NCBI GenBank assembly: GCA_014860745.1
Contig: JACZJC010000003.1
Coordinates: 1-64,000 of the forward strand
Length of the DNA: 64,000 nt
Source: Anaerolineales bacterium
GTDB lineage: Bacteria > Chloroflexota > Anaerolineae > Anaerolineales > Villigracilaceae
Direction: 5' to 3'
The first letter of the stretch is position 1. Every line of letters starts with the position of its first letter. This document shows positions 23,183 to 31,290 of the stretch, piece after piece. The notes under the pieces are model-generated. The model made no database searches, was not told the origin of the DNA, and saw nothing but the letters and a program-made list of their open reading frames with translations. Made by a program: the position numbers and the translations under genes.

Positions 23183-23902
23183 ATGCGTACTAAAGTTTTT
23201 GTTTTTGCAATCCTGGCCTTTGCCCTTGTGCTGAGCGCCTGTGGACCGACGACCATCAATCAGGCCGCGCCTGAAAACCTTCGCACCCTGAATGTGAATG
23301 GAATGGGACGGGTGTACCTGACCCCGGATATCGCCTACATCAATATCGGTGTGAACACCCAGGGCCCGAGCGCTTCGGATTCCGTGGCCACCAACAAGGA
23401 AAAGTCCAATGCGGTGATCGAAGCCATCAAGAAAGCCGGCGTAGACCCCAAAGACATCCACACCACCAACTTCAGCATCTGGTCGAACCCGACCTATGAT
23501 GATGCGGGCCAGATCACCGGCACGAATTATGTGGTGGACAACACCGTTGCCATTACGGTACGCGATCTTGACGGACTTGGCGACCTGCTCGACTCCGCGA
23601 TCAATGCCGGCGCGAACAGCATCTACAGCATCCAGTTCGATGTTGCCGATAAGACCGCAGCCGTAAAGGAAGCCCGCGCCAGCGCCGTGGAAGATGCAAA
23701 ACTGCAGGCTCAGGAATTGGCGGAAGCCGCCGGCCTTTCGCTGGTGGAAATCCAGACCATCAACTTCTACGACAACAGCCCCTACCCGTACTATGAAGGC
23801 AAGGGCGGCGGCGGCGGGGGAGCCGACTCTGCTGCGGTGCCGATCCAACCCGGCCAACTGGCGATCTCTGTAACCGTCAGCGTGACCTATACGATCAAGT
23901 AA
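23183..23902 (+). CDS. SIMPL-domain (DUF541) lipoprotein
   Basis: A 239-residue secreted lipoprotein. The signal peptide MRTKVFVFAILAFALVLSAC ends in a lipobox with Cys20, so it is lipid-anchored outside the membrane. The rest is a SIMPL/DUF541 domain (MGRVYLTPDIAYINIGVNTQGPSASDSVATNKEKSNAVIEAIKKAGVDPKDIHTTNF, then ARASAVEDAKLQAQELAEAAGLSLVEI). It also has a GGGGGG loop and ends PGQLAISVTVSVTYTI, as usual for the family. AAGGAG sits 6 nt before ATG 23183, so the upstream in-frame codons are leader. Stress-related roles are reported for relatives; none is proved here. Confidence 0.88.
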   Translation: MRTKVFVFAILAFALVLSACGPTTINQAAPENLRTLNVNGMGRVYLTPDIAYINIGVNTQGPSASDSVATNKEKSNAVIEAIKKAGVDPKDIHTTNFSIWSNPTYDDAGQITGTNYVVDNTVAITVRDLDGLGDLLDSAINAGANSIYSIQFDVADKTAAVKEARASAVEDAKLQAQELAEAAGLSLVEIQTINFYDNSPYPYYEGKGGGGGGADSAAVPIQPGQLAISVTVSVTYTIK

Positions 23903-23921
23903 TCCGCTTCATCATTAACTG

Positions 23922-23954
23922 AAGCCTGCTCCTGACCAAGGGGCAGGCTTTTTG
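23922..23954 (+). terminator. rho-independent terminator of the SIMPL gene
   Basis: AAGCCTGCTCC pairs with GGGGCAGGCTT (one G-T pair) followed by TTTTG, 20 nt past the stop. Confidence 0.8.
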
Positions 23955-23970
23955 ATTTGAATAAAGCTTT

Positions 23971-24089
23971 TTTGTACACGGTCGCTTCGCGCACGGATCA
24001 CACGGACGAACACGGACGAACACGGACGAACACGGATTTTAAAAGATTTTCCGCGTTAATCTGTGTAGTCCGTGACTTCCGCGTACAAA
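23971..24089. repeat. intergenic inverted-repeat element with 10-bp tandem repeats
   Basis: Imperfect terminal inverted repeats (TTTGTACACGG at 23971 and CCGCGTACAAA at 24079) enclose three tandem copies of CACGGACGAA (24001-24030) and a partly complementary right half (GTGTAGTCCGTGAC). No ORF. It looks like a non-autonomous palindromic element. The 264-base gap between the neighbouring genes otherwise holds only the terminator and a promoter-like TATAAT at 24131. Confidence 0.6.
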
Positions 24090-24166
24090 TGTCTCTTAGC
24101 GAAGATTCGCGGTTTCTTTTTTTGTAAGGTTATAATCCCCATCATTCTCACTCAAGGAGTCTCTTC

Positions 24167-25054
24167 ATGTTAAGAGTTGGATACATCGGTTTGGGATTAA
24201 TGGGCAAATCGATTGCACGAAATATATTGAAGGCAGGGTTCCCCGTCGTTGTACACAACCGCTCGCGCGGCGCTGTGGACGAATTGACTGCCGAAGGCGC
24301 AACCGCCGCGAATTCGCCAAAGGAAGTTGCTGAACAAGTGGATGTGGTCTTCACCAACCTGCCCGATTCACCCGATGTGGAAAAAGTGGCTCTCGGCGAA
24401 AATGGAATCATCGCGGGCGGCAAAAAGGGACTCATCATGGTGGACAACTCAACCATCAAGCCAGCCTCCGCGCGCATGATCGCGGAAAGATTTAAGGAAA
24501 AAGAGATGTTCGCGCTCGATGCACCCGTCTCCGGCGGTGACATTGGTGCGAAGAATGGCACGCTCACCATCATGGTCGGCGGCGGGGCGGAGGCGTTGGA
24601 AAAGGTCATGCCTGTTTTTCAAGCCATGGGCAAGACCATTACTCATGTCGGCGATGCGGGTGCGGGGCAGGTGGCGAAAGCGGCGAATCAGATCATGGTC
24701 GCGGCGCAGATGGTGGCGATGGGCGAACTGCTTGTCTTTTCTAAGAAAGCAGGCGTAGACCCGCGCAAAGTGGTGGACGCCATCAAAGCGGGCGCAGCGC
24801 AATGCTGGGCGCTCGATATCAAACCTCCGCGTTTATTTGACGGCAACCGCAACCCTGGCTTCAAATCCCATATGCAGTTGAAAGATATGAAGATCGTGCT
24901 GGATACGGCGAAGCAATATGGTGTGCCTGTTTCCTCCACTGAGGAGAATACGAAGTTCTATCAAATGATGATCGATCAGGGCATGGGCGAGTTGGATAAT
25001 TCCGCCGTGGTGGGTGTGATCGAAAAACTGGCAGGCATTGGGATTTTGGATTGA
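24167..25054 (+). CDS. NAD(P)-dependent beta-hydroxyacid dehydrogenase (3-hydroxyisobutyrate dehydrogenase family)
   Basis: A 295-residue oxidoreductase. The N-terminal Rossmann motif is VGYIGLGLMGKSIARNILKAG with VVVHNRS, giving an NADP-favouring N/R pair. The substrate motif APVSGGDIGAKNGTLTIMVGG follows, then the catalytic-Lys helix GDAGAGQVAKAANQIMVAAQM. The C-terminal helical domain ends with NPGFKSHMQLKDMKIVLDTAKQYGVPVS. Relatives include GarR, MmsB and glyoxylate/succinic semialdehyde reductases. Substrate cannot be set from sequence. AAGGAG lies 7 nt before the ATG and TATAAT at 24131-24136. Confidence 0.9.
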   Translation: MLRVGYIGLGLMGKSIARNILKAGFPVVVHNRSRGAVDELTAEGATAANSPKEVAEQVDVVFTNLPDSPDVEKVALGENGIIAGGKKGLIMVDNSTIKPASARMIAERFKEKEMFALDAPVSGGDIGAKNGTLTIMVGGGAEALEKVMPVFQAMGKTITHVGDAGAGQVAKAANQIMVAAQMVAMGELLVFSKKAGVDPRKVVDAIKAGAAQCWALDIKPPRLFDGNRNPGFKSHMQLKDMKIVLDTAKQYGVPVSSTEENTKFYQMMIDQGMGELDNSAVVGVIEKLAGIGILD

Positions 25055-25060
25055 CATAAA

Positions 25061-25087
25061 GTTGGGGCGGAGTTACCCCGCCCCAAC
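25061..25087. other. GC-rich hairpin before the redoxin gene
   Basis: GTTGGGGCGG pairs with CCGCCCCAAC around a 7-nt loop, 8 nt upstream of the next ATG. There is no T-tract. It could mark the end of the dehydrogenase mRNA or limit read-through. Confidence 0.5.
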
Positions 25088-25095
25088 AAAAGAAC

Positions 25096-25599
25096 ATGCA
25101 ACTCAACCAACCTGTCCCCGATTTTGAACTGCCCGACCTCGATGGCAATCTTCATCGCCTGAGTCAATATCGCGGGCGCATCGTCATCGTCAATTTTTGG
25201 TCTTGTGAATGTCCGCATTCCGAACGTACCGATAGAGCCATAATGTCCATGCTCGTGCAATGGCAAGATGATGTGACCATGCTGTCCATCGCGTCGAATC
25301 GAAACGAGAATGCCGGGGCGTTGAAACATGCCGCTGAAATGCGGCGCCTGCCCACGGTCCTGCTGGATGCGAATTGTCACATCGCAGATTTGTTCGAGGC
25401 ACAGACCACTCCGCATGTCTTTGTAATGGATCGAAACGGAATCCTGCGTTATAGCGGATCGGTGGACGATGTCACCTTTCGGCAAAGAATCCCCACCCGC
25501 TTCTTTCTGGACCTGGCGGTTGAGTCGCTGCTCGAAGGGCATTTGCCAGAGCTGACGGAAACCCCCGCGTACGGTTGCGCGATTGTGCGCGAAATTTGA
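25096..25599 (+). CDS. redoxin/AhpC-TSA-like thioredoxin-fold protein
   Basis: A 167-residue thioredoxin-fold protein: PDFELPDLDGNLHRLSQYRGRIVIVNFWSCECPHSERTD, then a TPHVFVMDRNGILRYSGSVDD segment with the cis-Pro. The active-site region reads SCECPHS rather than WCxxC, so only the ECPHS cysteine is likely peroxidatic or disulfide-reactive. No signal peptide, so cytoplasmic. Family members are annotated as redoxins or TlpA-like proteins. It sits 12 nt upstream of the cNMP-binding membrane protein. Confidence 0.8.
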   Translation: MQLNQPVPDFELPDLDGNLHRLSQYRGRIVIVNFWSCECPHSERTDRAIMSMLVQWQDDVTMLSIASNRNENAGALKHAAEMRRLPTVLLDANCHIADLFEAQTTPHVFVMDRNGILRYSGSVDDVTFRQRIPTRFFLDLAVESLLEGHLPELTETPAYGCAIVREI

Positions 25600-25611
25600 T
25601 AGAATAAAACC

Positions 25612-27414
25612 GTGATCGAACTCAAGGAACGCAATGTATTCTTAAATAGGATTCATCTCTTCAACGGCTTGAAGGATGATGAACTGACGGGCATATCCAC
25701 GAAACTGGAAGAGAGGATCTACCCCGCAGACTCGGTGATCTTTGACCGCGGCGCAAAGCCGGATGGTTTTTATTTGATCTACAGAGGCCGGGTGAAAGTG
25801 GTTCGTCCGCGGGAGCGGGGCGAGGATTTTCTGGCATGGCTCAGTGCGGGAGATTACTTCGGCGAAGAGGCTTTGTTCGAGCACCGCAACCGCTCGGCCA
25901 CCATCCGTGCCGCTGAAGATACCACCATTCTTTTTCTCTCGCTCAAGGAATTCGATAAACTGCTTATTAAATATGAGAAGCTAAAACCGAATTTTCTGGT
26001 TACCATCAAAAGCCGCAGGCTGGCGCGCGCCACCCTGTTCAAATGGCTGGGTCCCAATGAAGTGATCTTCTTCATTGCGCGGCGGCACAAGATTCGCCTG
26101 GTTCAGGTTTTGGTTGCTCCATTTTTTTCACTGGCGCTGCCCATCGCGCTTATTGCCTGGTCGCTCCTCTCTGGAGCCACCACGCCCGTGGCCGTCGGAG
26201 TTATTTTATTGATCGCCATTCTGTTATGGACTCTCTGGCTGGTGATCGACTGGAGCAACGACTACTACATCGTCACCAACCAGCGCGTGGTTTGGGTGGA
26301 GCGTGTGATCGGCATCTACGACAGCAGGCAGGAAGTGCCGCTCAGCACGATCCTCTCGGTGAATGTGGAAACGGATATGATTGGCCGCGCATTAGACTAT
26401 GGCAACGTGGCCGTGCGCACCTTCGTCGGAAATATCAAATTCGATTATGTCGACCATCCCAACCAGGCCGCCGATATGATCCGCGAACACTGGGAACGGA
26501 CAAAGTCCAAAGGCACGCAGGCGCAAAAGGATGCGATGAAGAACGCCATCCGCGCAAAATTGGGGCTGACGGTAATCAAGAAACCTCAGGAGGAACTGCC
26601 CCCGATTGTTGCGGCGGAAGACAAGGAAGTGCAAAAAAAGGGACTGATCCGCATTGTGCTCTCCAACCTGTTCAAACTGCGCGTCGAGGACGGCGGGACA
26701 GTCACCTACCACAAGCACTGGTTTGTGTTGTTACAGCAAATGGGGCGTCCCCTCCTTTTCTTTTTAGGCCTGGTTGCGCTGATGATAATCCGCATTGTGA
26801 GTCTGTATAACAACCCGAATGAATCGGTTTTGGAGAAATTGGAAAGCGGCGGCTACCGGCCTGACACGATCCTAGTCACCATTCCGCTGTTGATGCTGCC
26901 CTTCATTGGCTGGATGATTTGGGAATACGTCGACTGGAAGAATGATATCTTTCTTGTCACACCCGATGAGATCGTGGACCTCGATAAAACCCCGCTCGGC
27001 ACGGAAGAACGCCGCTCGGCACAGATGGAAAGCATCCTCAGCACAGAATACAAACGAGAGGGGCTGATAGGATATTTGTTGAATTTTGGCAATGTCTACA
27101 TCGTTGTAGGCGGCTCAAAACTTGAGTTTCAGGATGTGCTCGACCCTGCCGGTGTGCAGGCGGATATCAATCGCCGCCGGATGGTGCGCCTCGCCAAGAA
27201 AAGCGAAGACAGCGCCATTGTGGAGCGGGAACGCATGGCAACCTGGCTGGCGGCCTATCACCAGAACTTGAACGAGTTTGATGCGCCGGTCATCGTCAAC
27301 GATGAAGACGAGTTGAACAAAGCCGGCATGGCCGGGATGGTGACAGATGATAAGATAGAAGGCCAGATCAATGACTTTGTGGATAACTCACCCATGGACG
27401 ACATGGATTTTTAA
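25612..27414 (+). CDS. cyclic-nucleotide-binding membrane protein with two bacterial PH-like domains
   Basis: A 600-residue protein. Residues about 12-125 are a cNMP-binding domain (IYPADSVIFDRGAKPDGFYLIYRGRVKVV...GDYFGEEALFEHRNRSATIRA), including the phosphate-binding FGEEAL...RSA cassette. Two homologous units follow. Each has paired TM helices and a bPH-like beta domain: DWSNDYYIVTNQRVVWVERVIGIYDSRQEVPLSTI, and later DWKNDIFLVTPDEIVDLDKTPLGTEERRSAQMESI. The tail is acidic. The start is GTG at 25612 with no Shine-Dalgarno and TAGAAT 6 nt upstream. It probably relays a nucleotide signal at the membrane; the output is unknown. Confidence 0.82.
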   Translation: MIELKERNVFLNRIHLFNGLKDDELTGISTKLEERIYPADSVIFDRGAKPDGFYLIYRGRVKVVRPRERGEDFLAWLSAGDYFGEEALFEHRNRSATIRAAEDTTILFLSLKEFDKLLIKYEKLKPNFLVTIKSRRLARATLFKWLGPNEVIFFIARRHKIRLVQVLVAPFFSLALPIALIAWSLLSGATTPVAVGVILLIAILLWTLWLVIDWSNDYYIVTNQRVVWVERVIGIYDSRQEVPLSTILSVNVETDMIGRALDYGNVAVRTFVGNIKFDYVDHPNQAADMIREHWERTKSKGTQAQKDAMKNAIRAKLGLTVIKKPQEELPPIVAAEDKEVQKKGLIRIVLSNLFKLRVEDGGTVTYHKHWFVLLQQMGRPLLFFLGLVALMIIRIVSLYNNPNESVLEKLESGGYRPDTILVTIPLLMLPFIGWMIWEYVDWKNDIFLVTPDEIVDLDKTPLGTEERRSAQMESILSTEYKREGLIGYLLNFGNVYIVVGGSKLEFQDVLDPAGVQADINRRRMVRLAKKSEDSAIVERERMATWLAAYHQNLNEFDAPVIVNDEDELNKAGMAGMVTDDKIEGQINDFVDNSPMDDMDF

Positions 27415-27462
27415 TCTTTTACGAAAGACGGATCACAAACCTAAAAGAGGAAAAGAACGAGA

Positions 27463-27990
27463 ATGGCATTAAGAGAAATCGTATTTCTGCCGGAGCCTAT
27501 TCTGCGGCGCAAGGCAAAACCAGTCACAAAATTTGACAAGGATTTACAGACCCTGATCGACGACATGATCGAGACCATGCGCGAAGCGCCCGGCGTTGGG
27601 CTGGCCGCGCCGCAGGTCAATATTCCGCAGCAGCTGGCGGTGATCGAATACGCCGAGGGAGATGACGAGGAAGAGAATGAAGACGCTCCCCCAAAGCCAA
27701 AAAAACTTTTCGTCATCATCAACCCTGAAATCACCCGGGCCTCGGAAGAAAAAGTGATGGGGGTGGAGGGCTGCCTTTCCATTCCCGGATTGATCGGTGA
27801 AGTGGAACGGCACGAGGCAATTCAAGTGAAAGCGTTGAATCGTCACGGCAACCCCGTCAAATTCAAGCTGGACGGTTGGATGGCGCGCATCTTCCAGCAC
27901 GAGATCGACCACCTGAACGGCGTCCTATTTACCGACCGCGCCACCCAAGTATGGAAACCGAGTGAAGATGACCAGACAGAACTGGATTAA
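27463..27990 (+). CDS. def: peptide deformylase
   Basis: A 175-residue Fe/Zn enzyme that removes the N-formyl group from new proteins. All three motifs are present: GVGLAAPQ (residues about 44-51), VEGCLSIPG with the metal-binding Cys, and FQHEIDHLNGVLF (HExxH). A charged insertion after the first motif (EGDDEEENEDAPPKPKK) lengthens one loop compared with E. coli Def. GAGGAAAAG precedes the ATG. No fmt is adjacent in the window; recF follows. Confidence 0.96.
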   Translation: MALREIVFLPEPILRRKAKPVTKFDKDLQTLIDDMIETMREAPGVGLAAPQVNIPQQLAVIEYAEGDDEEENEDAPPKPKKLFVIINPEITRASEEKVMGVEGCLSIPGLIGEVERHEAIQVKALNRHGNPVKFKLDGWMARIFQHEIDHLNGVLFTDRATQVWKPSEDDQTELD

Positions 27991-27994
27991 ATAA

Positions 27995-28044
27995 GTCGAA
28001 GGTCAAAAGTTAAAGGTCAGACCTGCGACCTTCGACCTTTGACT
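27995..28044. repeat. imperfect palindrome between def and recF
   Basis: GTCGAAGGTCAAAAGTTAAAGG is complementary to the following CCTTCGACCTTTGAC with a few mismatches, giving a long hairpin of GACCTTCGAC-type units. It may be a dispersed repeat; it has no clear T-tract. Confidence 0.5.
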
Positions 28045-28058
28045 CGTAACATTTGACC

Positions 28059-29273
28059 ATGTATTTAAAACATCTCTCCCTCACCAACTTTCGCAGTCTC
28101 ACCCGCCTGGATGCTGAACTTCCACGGCGGGCAATTGTGTTAGTGGGCAGCAATGCGCAAGGGAAGACCAGCGTCCTGGAAGCGATTTATTTCCTTGCGG
28201 CATTCACCTCCTTTCAAACCCATGCGGACAGGCAGATCGTCAATTTTCACGAAGCCAAAAATCCGCTGGCAGTGACTCGTCTCGTGGCGGATTATCAGCG
28301 TGGAAAAACGAAACATCATCTCGAAGTACGGATCATCCTCGAACCGACGGGCGTGAACGGCCAGCGGCTGCGAAAAGAGATATTGCTCGACGGCGTGAAG
28401 CGCCATGCCAACGATGTCATCGGTCATTTCAACGCAGTCATCTTTGTGCCGCAGATGTCGCAGATCATCGAGGGCGGTCCCGACGAACGCCGCCGCTATC
28501 TCAACCTCGCGCTGGCGCAGGCGGTCCCGGCGTATGCGCGCGTGCTAAGCGAATACAACCAGGCGCTCGCCCAGCGCAATGCGCTGCTCAAAGCGTTAAA
28601 CGAACGAGGAGGAAACAGCGACCAGCTTCAGGTGTGGGATGAAGCGTTGGGCAAGTTCGGGGCGCAGATCATTTTGTGGCGCATCCAGGCCGTGCAGGAG
28701 ATCGAGCGCTTCGCTTCGCGCATTCATCACGAACTGACTCGCGGAACCGAAATCCTGCGCCTCGCCTATGAACCCGCATTTGATCCGCTGGTAAAACCGC
28801 AGAAACAACTTGGCTTGAAATTGGACACAGCCATCGACCGGTCTTCGATTGAACTCGACGAAATTCAAAGCGGATTTCTGGCGCGATTAAAGCAGATTCG
28901 CAGCGAAGAGATCGCGCGCGGCGTGACCACGATTGGCCCGCACCGCGACGACTTGCGCTTCGTCATCAACAAAGCGGACGTGAGCGATTACGGCTCGCGT
29001 GGTCAACTGCGGACGACACTGCTGGCGTTGAAACTCGCCGAAGTGGAATGGATGAAGGATCGCACAGGCGAATGGCCTGTGATTTTGCTCGATGAAGTGA
29101 TGGCGGAGTTGGACCTCAGCCGCCGCGCCGATCTGCTGAAATATGTAAACAAAGACCAGCAGGTGCTGTTCACCACGACCGACTTGAGTTTCTTCGCTCC
29201 CGATTTTGTGGAAGGCTCTGATATTTGGGATGTAAAAGGCGGGGTGGTTCAGCAGAAAAGTAAATCGAGGTGA
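28059..29273 (+). CDS. recF: DNA replication and repair protein RecF
   Basis: A 404-residue ABC-type ATPase that loads RecA at gaps. It has the N-terminal LKHLSLTNFRSLTRLDAELP, Walker A GSNAQGKTSVLEAIYFL, the RecF segment VIFVPQMSQIIEGGPDERRRYLNLAL, signature region GPHRDDLRFVI...YGSRGQLRTTLLALKLAE, and Walker B VILLDEVMAELDLSRR. Length matches E. coli RecF (357) plus a modest extension. The ATG at 28059 lacks a Shine-Dalgarno but has TAACAT 6 nt upstream, suggesting a leaderless start. It is not next to dnaN or gyrB. Confidence 0.95.
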   Translation: MYLKHLSLTNFRSLTRLDAELPRRAIVLVGSNAQGKTSVLEAIYFLAAFTSFQTHADRQIVNFHEAKNPLAVTRLVADYQRGKTKHHLEVRIILEPTGVNGQRLRKEILLDGVKRHANDVIGHFNAVIFVPQMSQIIEGGPDERRRYLNLALAQAVPAYARVLSEYNQALAQRNALLKALNERGGNSDQLQVWDEALGKFGAQIILWRIQAVQEIERFASRIHHELTRGTEILRLAYEPAFDPLVKPQKQLGLKLDTAIDRSSIELDEIQSGFLARLKQIRSEEIARGVTTIGPHRDDLRFVINKADVSDYGSRGQLRTTLLALKLAEVEWMKDRTGEWPVILLDEVMAELDLSRRADLLKYVNKDQQVLFTTTDLSFFAPDFVEGSDIWDVKGGVVQQKSKSR

Positions 29274-29337
29274 CGGCCGCTTTCGAAGTGACCGTCACCT
29301 TTTATTGTCCGCTTATCAATAGTGTAAAATAACCTGC

Positions 29338-30249
29338 ATGTCAGATACACCACAGTGCGATGTCCTCGTCATCGGCTCACTCAATGCGGATCTCGTCGTC
29401 CGCGCGCCGCGATTTCCACAGCCGGGCGAAACCATCAGCGGCGATGATTTGCAGATCATCCCCGGCGGCAAAGGCGCAAATCAGGCTGTGGCGGCGGCTC
29501 GTCAGGGAGCCAGCGTCGCCATGACCGGCAGGGTGGGCAGGGACGGCTTCGGCGATTTCTTGCTCGACAATCTCAAAAATAATCGGGTGGATATTTCCAA
29601 CATCGAACGCGACGATGCCTCCAGCGGCACCGCCATCATCATTGTGGATGAGAGCGGACAGAACAGTATTGTCCTTTCGCCGGGCGCAAACGGCAAAGTA
29701 GGCTCACAAGATGTAGACTCGGCGCCTGATGCAAAGATTCTTCTCCTGCAATTCGAGATTCCAATGAAAACCGTTTTGCATGCCGCAATGCGATACAAAG
29801 CCAAAGGGACGACGGTCATCCTTAATCCCGCGCCTGCCCGCCAGATCCCAGACGAATTGCTCGCCGCTGTGGATATTCTCGTCCCCAACGAAAGCGAACT
29901 TGCCTTGCTCACGAACTTGCAGGTCACGGACATAAAATCCGCGGAATTTGCAGCGCATAAAATTTTAAAGCAGGGTGTAAAAACAGTAATTGTTACAATG
30001 GGAAGCAATGGCGCTTTGATTGTGACAGATACCCAGGTAACTCATGTGGACGCGTTCAAAGTGGATGTGGTGGATACCACCGCCGCAGGCGATGCCTTCA
30101 TCGGCGGATTTGCATCGGCGGTATTGCGCGGCCTCAACCTTGAAAACGCCGTCCGTTATGCCAATGCCTGCGGAGCGCTCGCCGCAACCAAATTCGGCGC
30201 GCAGCCATCATTGCCCACCAAAGAAGAAGTAGAAAGGTTTATCAAATAA
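29338..30249 (+). CDS. rbsK: ribokinase (PfkB family)
   Basis: A 303-residue sugar kinase making ribose-5-phosphate. The substrate end is VIGSLNADLVVRAPRFPQPGETISGDDLQIIPGGKGANQAVAAARQGA, with the PfkB signature-1 GGKGANQA. The catalytic anion-hole segment DVVDTTAAGDAFIGGFASAVLRG carries the GAGD-type base (AAGD). Both match RbsK well. It begins a probable run with two nucleoside hydrolases and an ECF transporter, giving it ribose freed from nucleosides. TAAAAT lies 7 nt before the ATG. Confidence 0.93.
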   Translation: MSDTPQCDVLVIGSLNADLVVRAPRFPQPGETISGDDLQIIPGGKGANQAVAAARQGASVAMTGRVGRDGFGDFLLDNLKNNRVDISNIERDDASSGTAIIIVDESGQNSIVLSPGANGKVGSQDVDSAPDAKILLLQFEIPMKTVLHAAMRYKAKGTTVILNPAPARQIPDELLAAVDILVPNESELALLTNLQVTDIKSAEFAAHKILKQGVKTVIVTMGSNGALIVTDTQVTHVDAFKVDVVDTTAAGDAFIGGFASAVLRGLNLENAVRYANACGALAATKFGAQPSLPTKEEVERFIK

Positions 30250-30255
30250 TGGCTC

Positions 30256-30292
30256 CCGCCGCCGTCCTCGGCGGCGTGGACGCCGTCGAGAG
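30256..30292. repeat. GC-rich repeat, left copy (inverted partner at 31247)
   Basis: CCGCCGTCCTCGGCGGCG followed by GGACGCC and GAGAGC. The reverse complement of nearly the same block ends the nucleoside hydrolase gene at about 31240-31273. Confidence 0.75.
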
Positions 30293-30297
30293 CAAAC

Positions 30298-31275
30298 TTG
30301 AATCCAACCCGAATCATCATAGACACCGACCCCGGCGTGGACGACGCGCTGACTTTCCTGCTGGCCCTCGCTTCGCCTGAAATCCAACTCGAAGCATTGA
30401 CCACCGTGCAAGGCAATGTGACCGTTGAAAAGGCCACGCGCAATGCCTTATCTGTGCTGGAGCTTGCCCACGCGAGTCATATCCCCGTCGTCCGGGGAAC
30501 TTCTCATCCACTGGTCAAGTCACCTCACGCCTCCGGCGAAGAGGTGCATGGCGCAAGCGGAATTGGGAAATCAAATCTGCCGGAACCAAAATCAAAACCG
30601 CTTCCGCAGCATGCCGTCGATTATTTGATCGAGCGCGTTCTGGCAGAACCAAACGCGCTCAGCATCTTCCCCATTGGCCCATTGACCAACATCGCGCTGG
30701 CCATTCGCAAAGAACCGAACTTTGCGAAAGCCGTCAGAGAGCTCGTCATCATGGGCGGGGCGATTCGCTCCGGCGGAAACATCACGCCTCTGGCTGAGTT
30801 CAACATCCACGAAGACCCGCACGCGGCGCACATCGTTTTCCATTCGGGCATTCCCATCACATTGATACCTCTGGACGCCACATATAAATGCCTGCTCACT
30901 TCCGACGATATCGAACGATTGAACAAAATCAACTCGCCGATTGCGAGATTCGTTCGTGATGCCACGGCCACCTATATGGATTTTTACAAAAAATATGAAG
31001 GCTTCAACGGCTGTGCCATGCACGATCCGCTTACGCTGGCGGCGGTCTTCGCGCCTGAATTATTTACCTTCGAGAACCTTTACGTAGATGTGGATATTTC
31101 AGGCGGCATTTCCACAGGCAAGACCTTTGCCGATTTTATGAAAGTCTTGAAGAAACCCGCAAACATAAAAGTTGCGCTGGATGTTCGTGGACGCGATTTT
31201 GTGGAAATGTTCATTGAGAGGATGGAGGCTTTGTCTGCTCTCAGTGGCGTCCCCGCCGCCGAGGACGGCGGCTGA
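30298..31275 (+). CDS. nucleoside hydrolase 1 (IUNH family)
   Basis: A 325-residue N-ribohydrolase cleaving nucleosides to base and ribose. The Ca/ribose site IIIDTDPGVDDALTFLLALASPEI is at the N-terminus, NVTVEKATRNAL follows, then AEFNIHEDPHAAHIVFHSGIPITLIPLDATYK and NGCAMHDPLTLAAVF, all family motifs. The only usable start is TTG at 30298, as the frame is closed at 30247 and no ATG or GTG precedes. The C-terminal SALSGVPAAEDGG is encoded by a GC-rich repeat. It is about 50% alike in pattern to the following paralogue. Confidence 0.9.
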   Translation: MNPTRIIIDTDPGVDDALTFLLALASPEIQLEALTTVQGNVTVEKATRNALSVLELAHASHIPVVRGTSHPLVKSPHASGEEVHGASGIGKSNLPEPKSKPLPQHAVDYLIERVLAEPNALSIFPIGPLTNIALAIRKEPNFAKAVRELVIMGGAIRSGGNITPLAEFNIHEDPHAAHIVFHSGIPITLIPLDATYKCLLTSDDIERLNKINSPIARFVRDATATYMDFYKKYEGFNGCAMHDPLTLAAVFAPELFTFENLYVDVDISGGISTGKTFADFMKVLKKPANIKVALDVRGRDFVEMFIERMEALSALSGVPAAEDGG

Positions 31276-31285
31276 GCAGAGGAAA
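31240..31285. repeat. GC-rich repeat, right copy
   Basis: GCTCTCAGTGGCGTCC, CCGCCGCCGAGGACGGCGG, CTGAGCAGAG. It is the inverted counterpart of the block at 30256-30292. It supplies the last residues and stop of nucleoside hydrolase 1 and ends just before the Shine-Dalgarno of nucleoside hydrolase 2. Confidence 0.75.
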
Positions 31286-31290
31286 AAAGG

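Noticed and set aside
24001-24040. Tandem 10-bp repeats as a CRISPR array
   Set aside because: Units are 10 bp and contiguous, with no spacers and no cas genes nearby.
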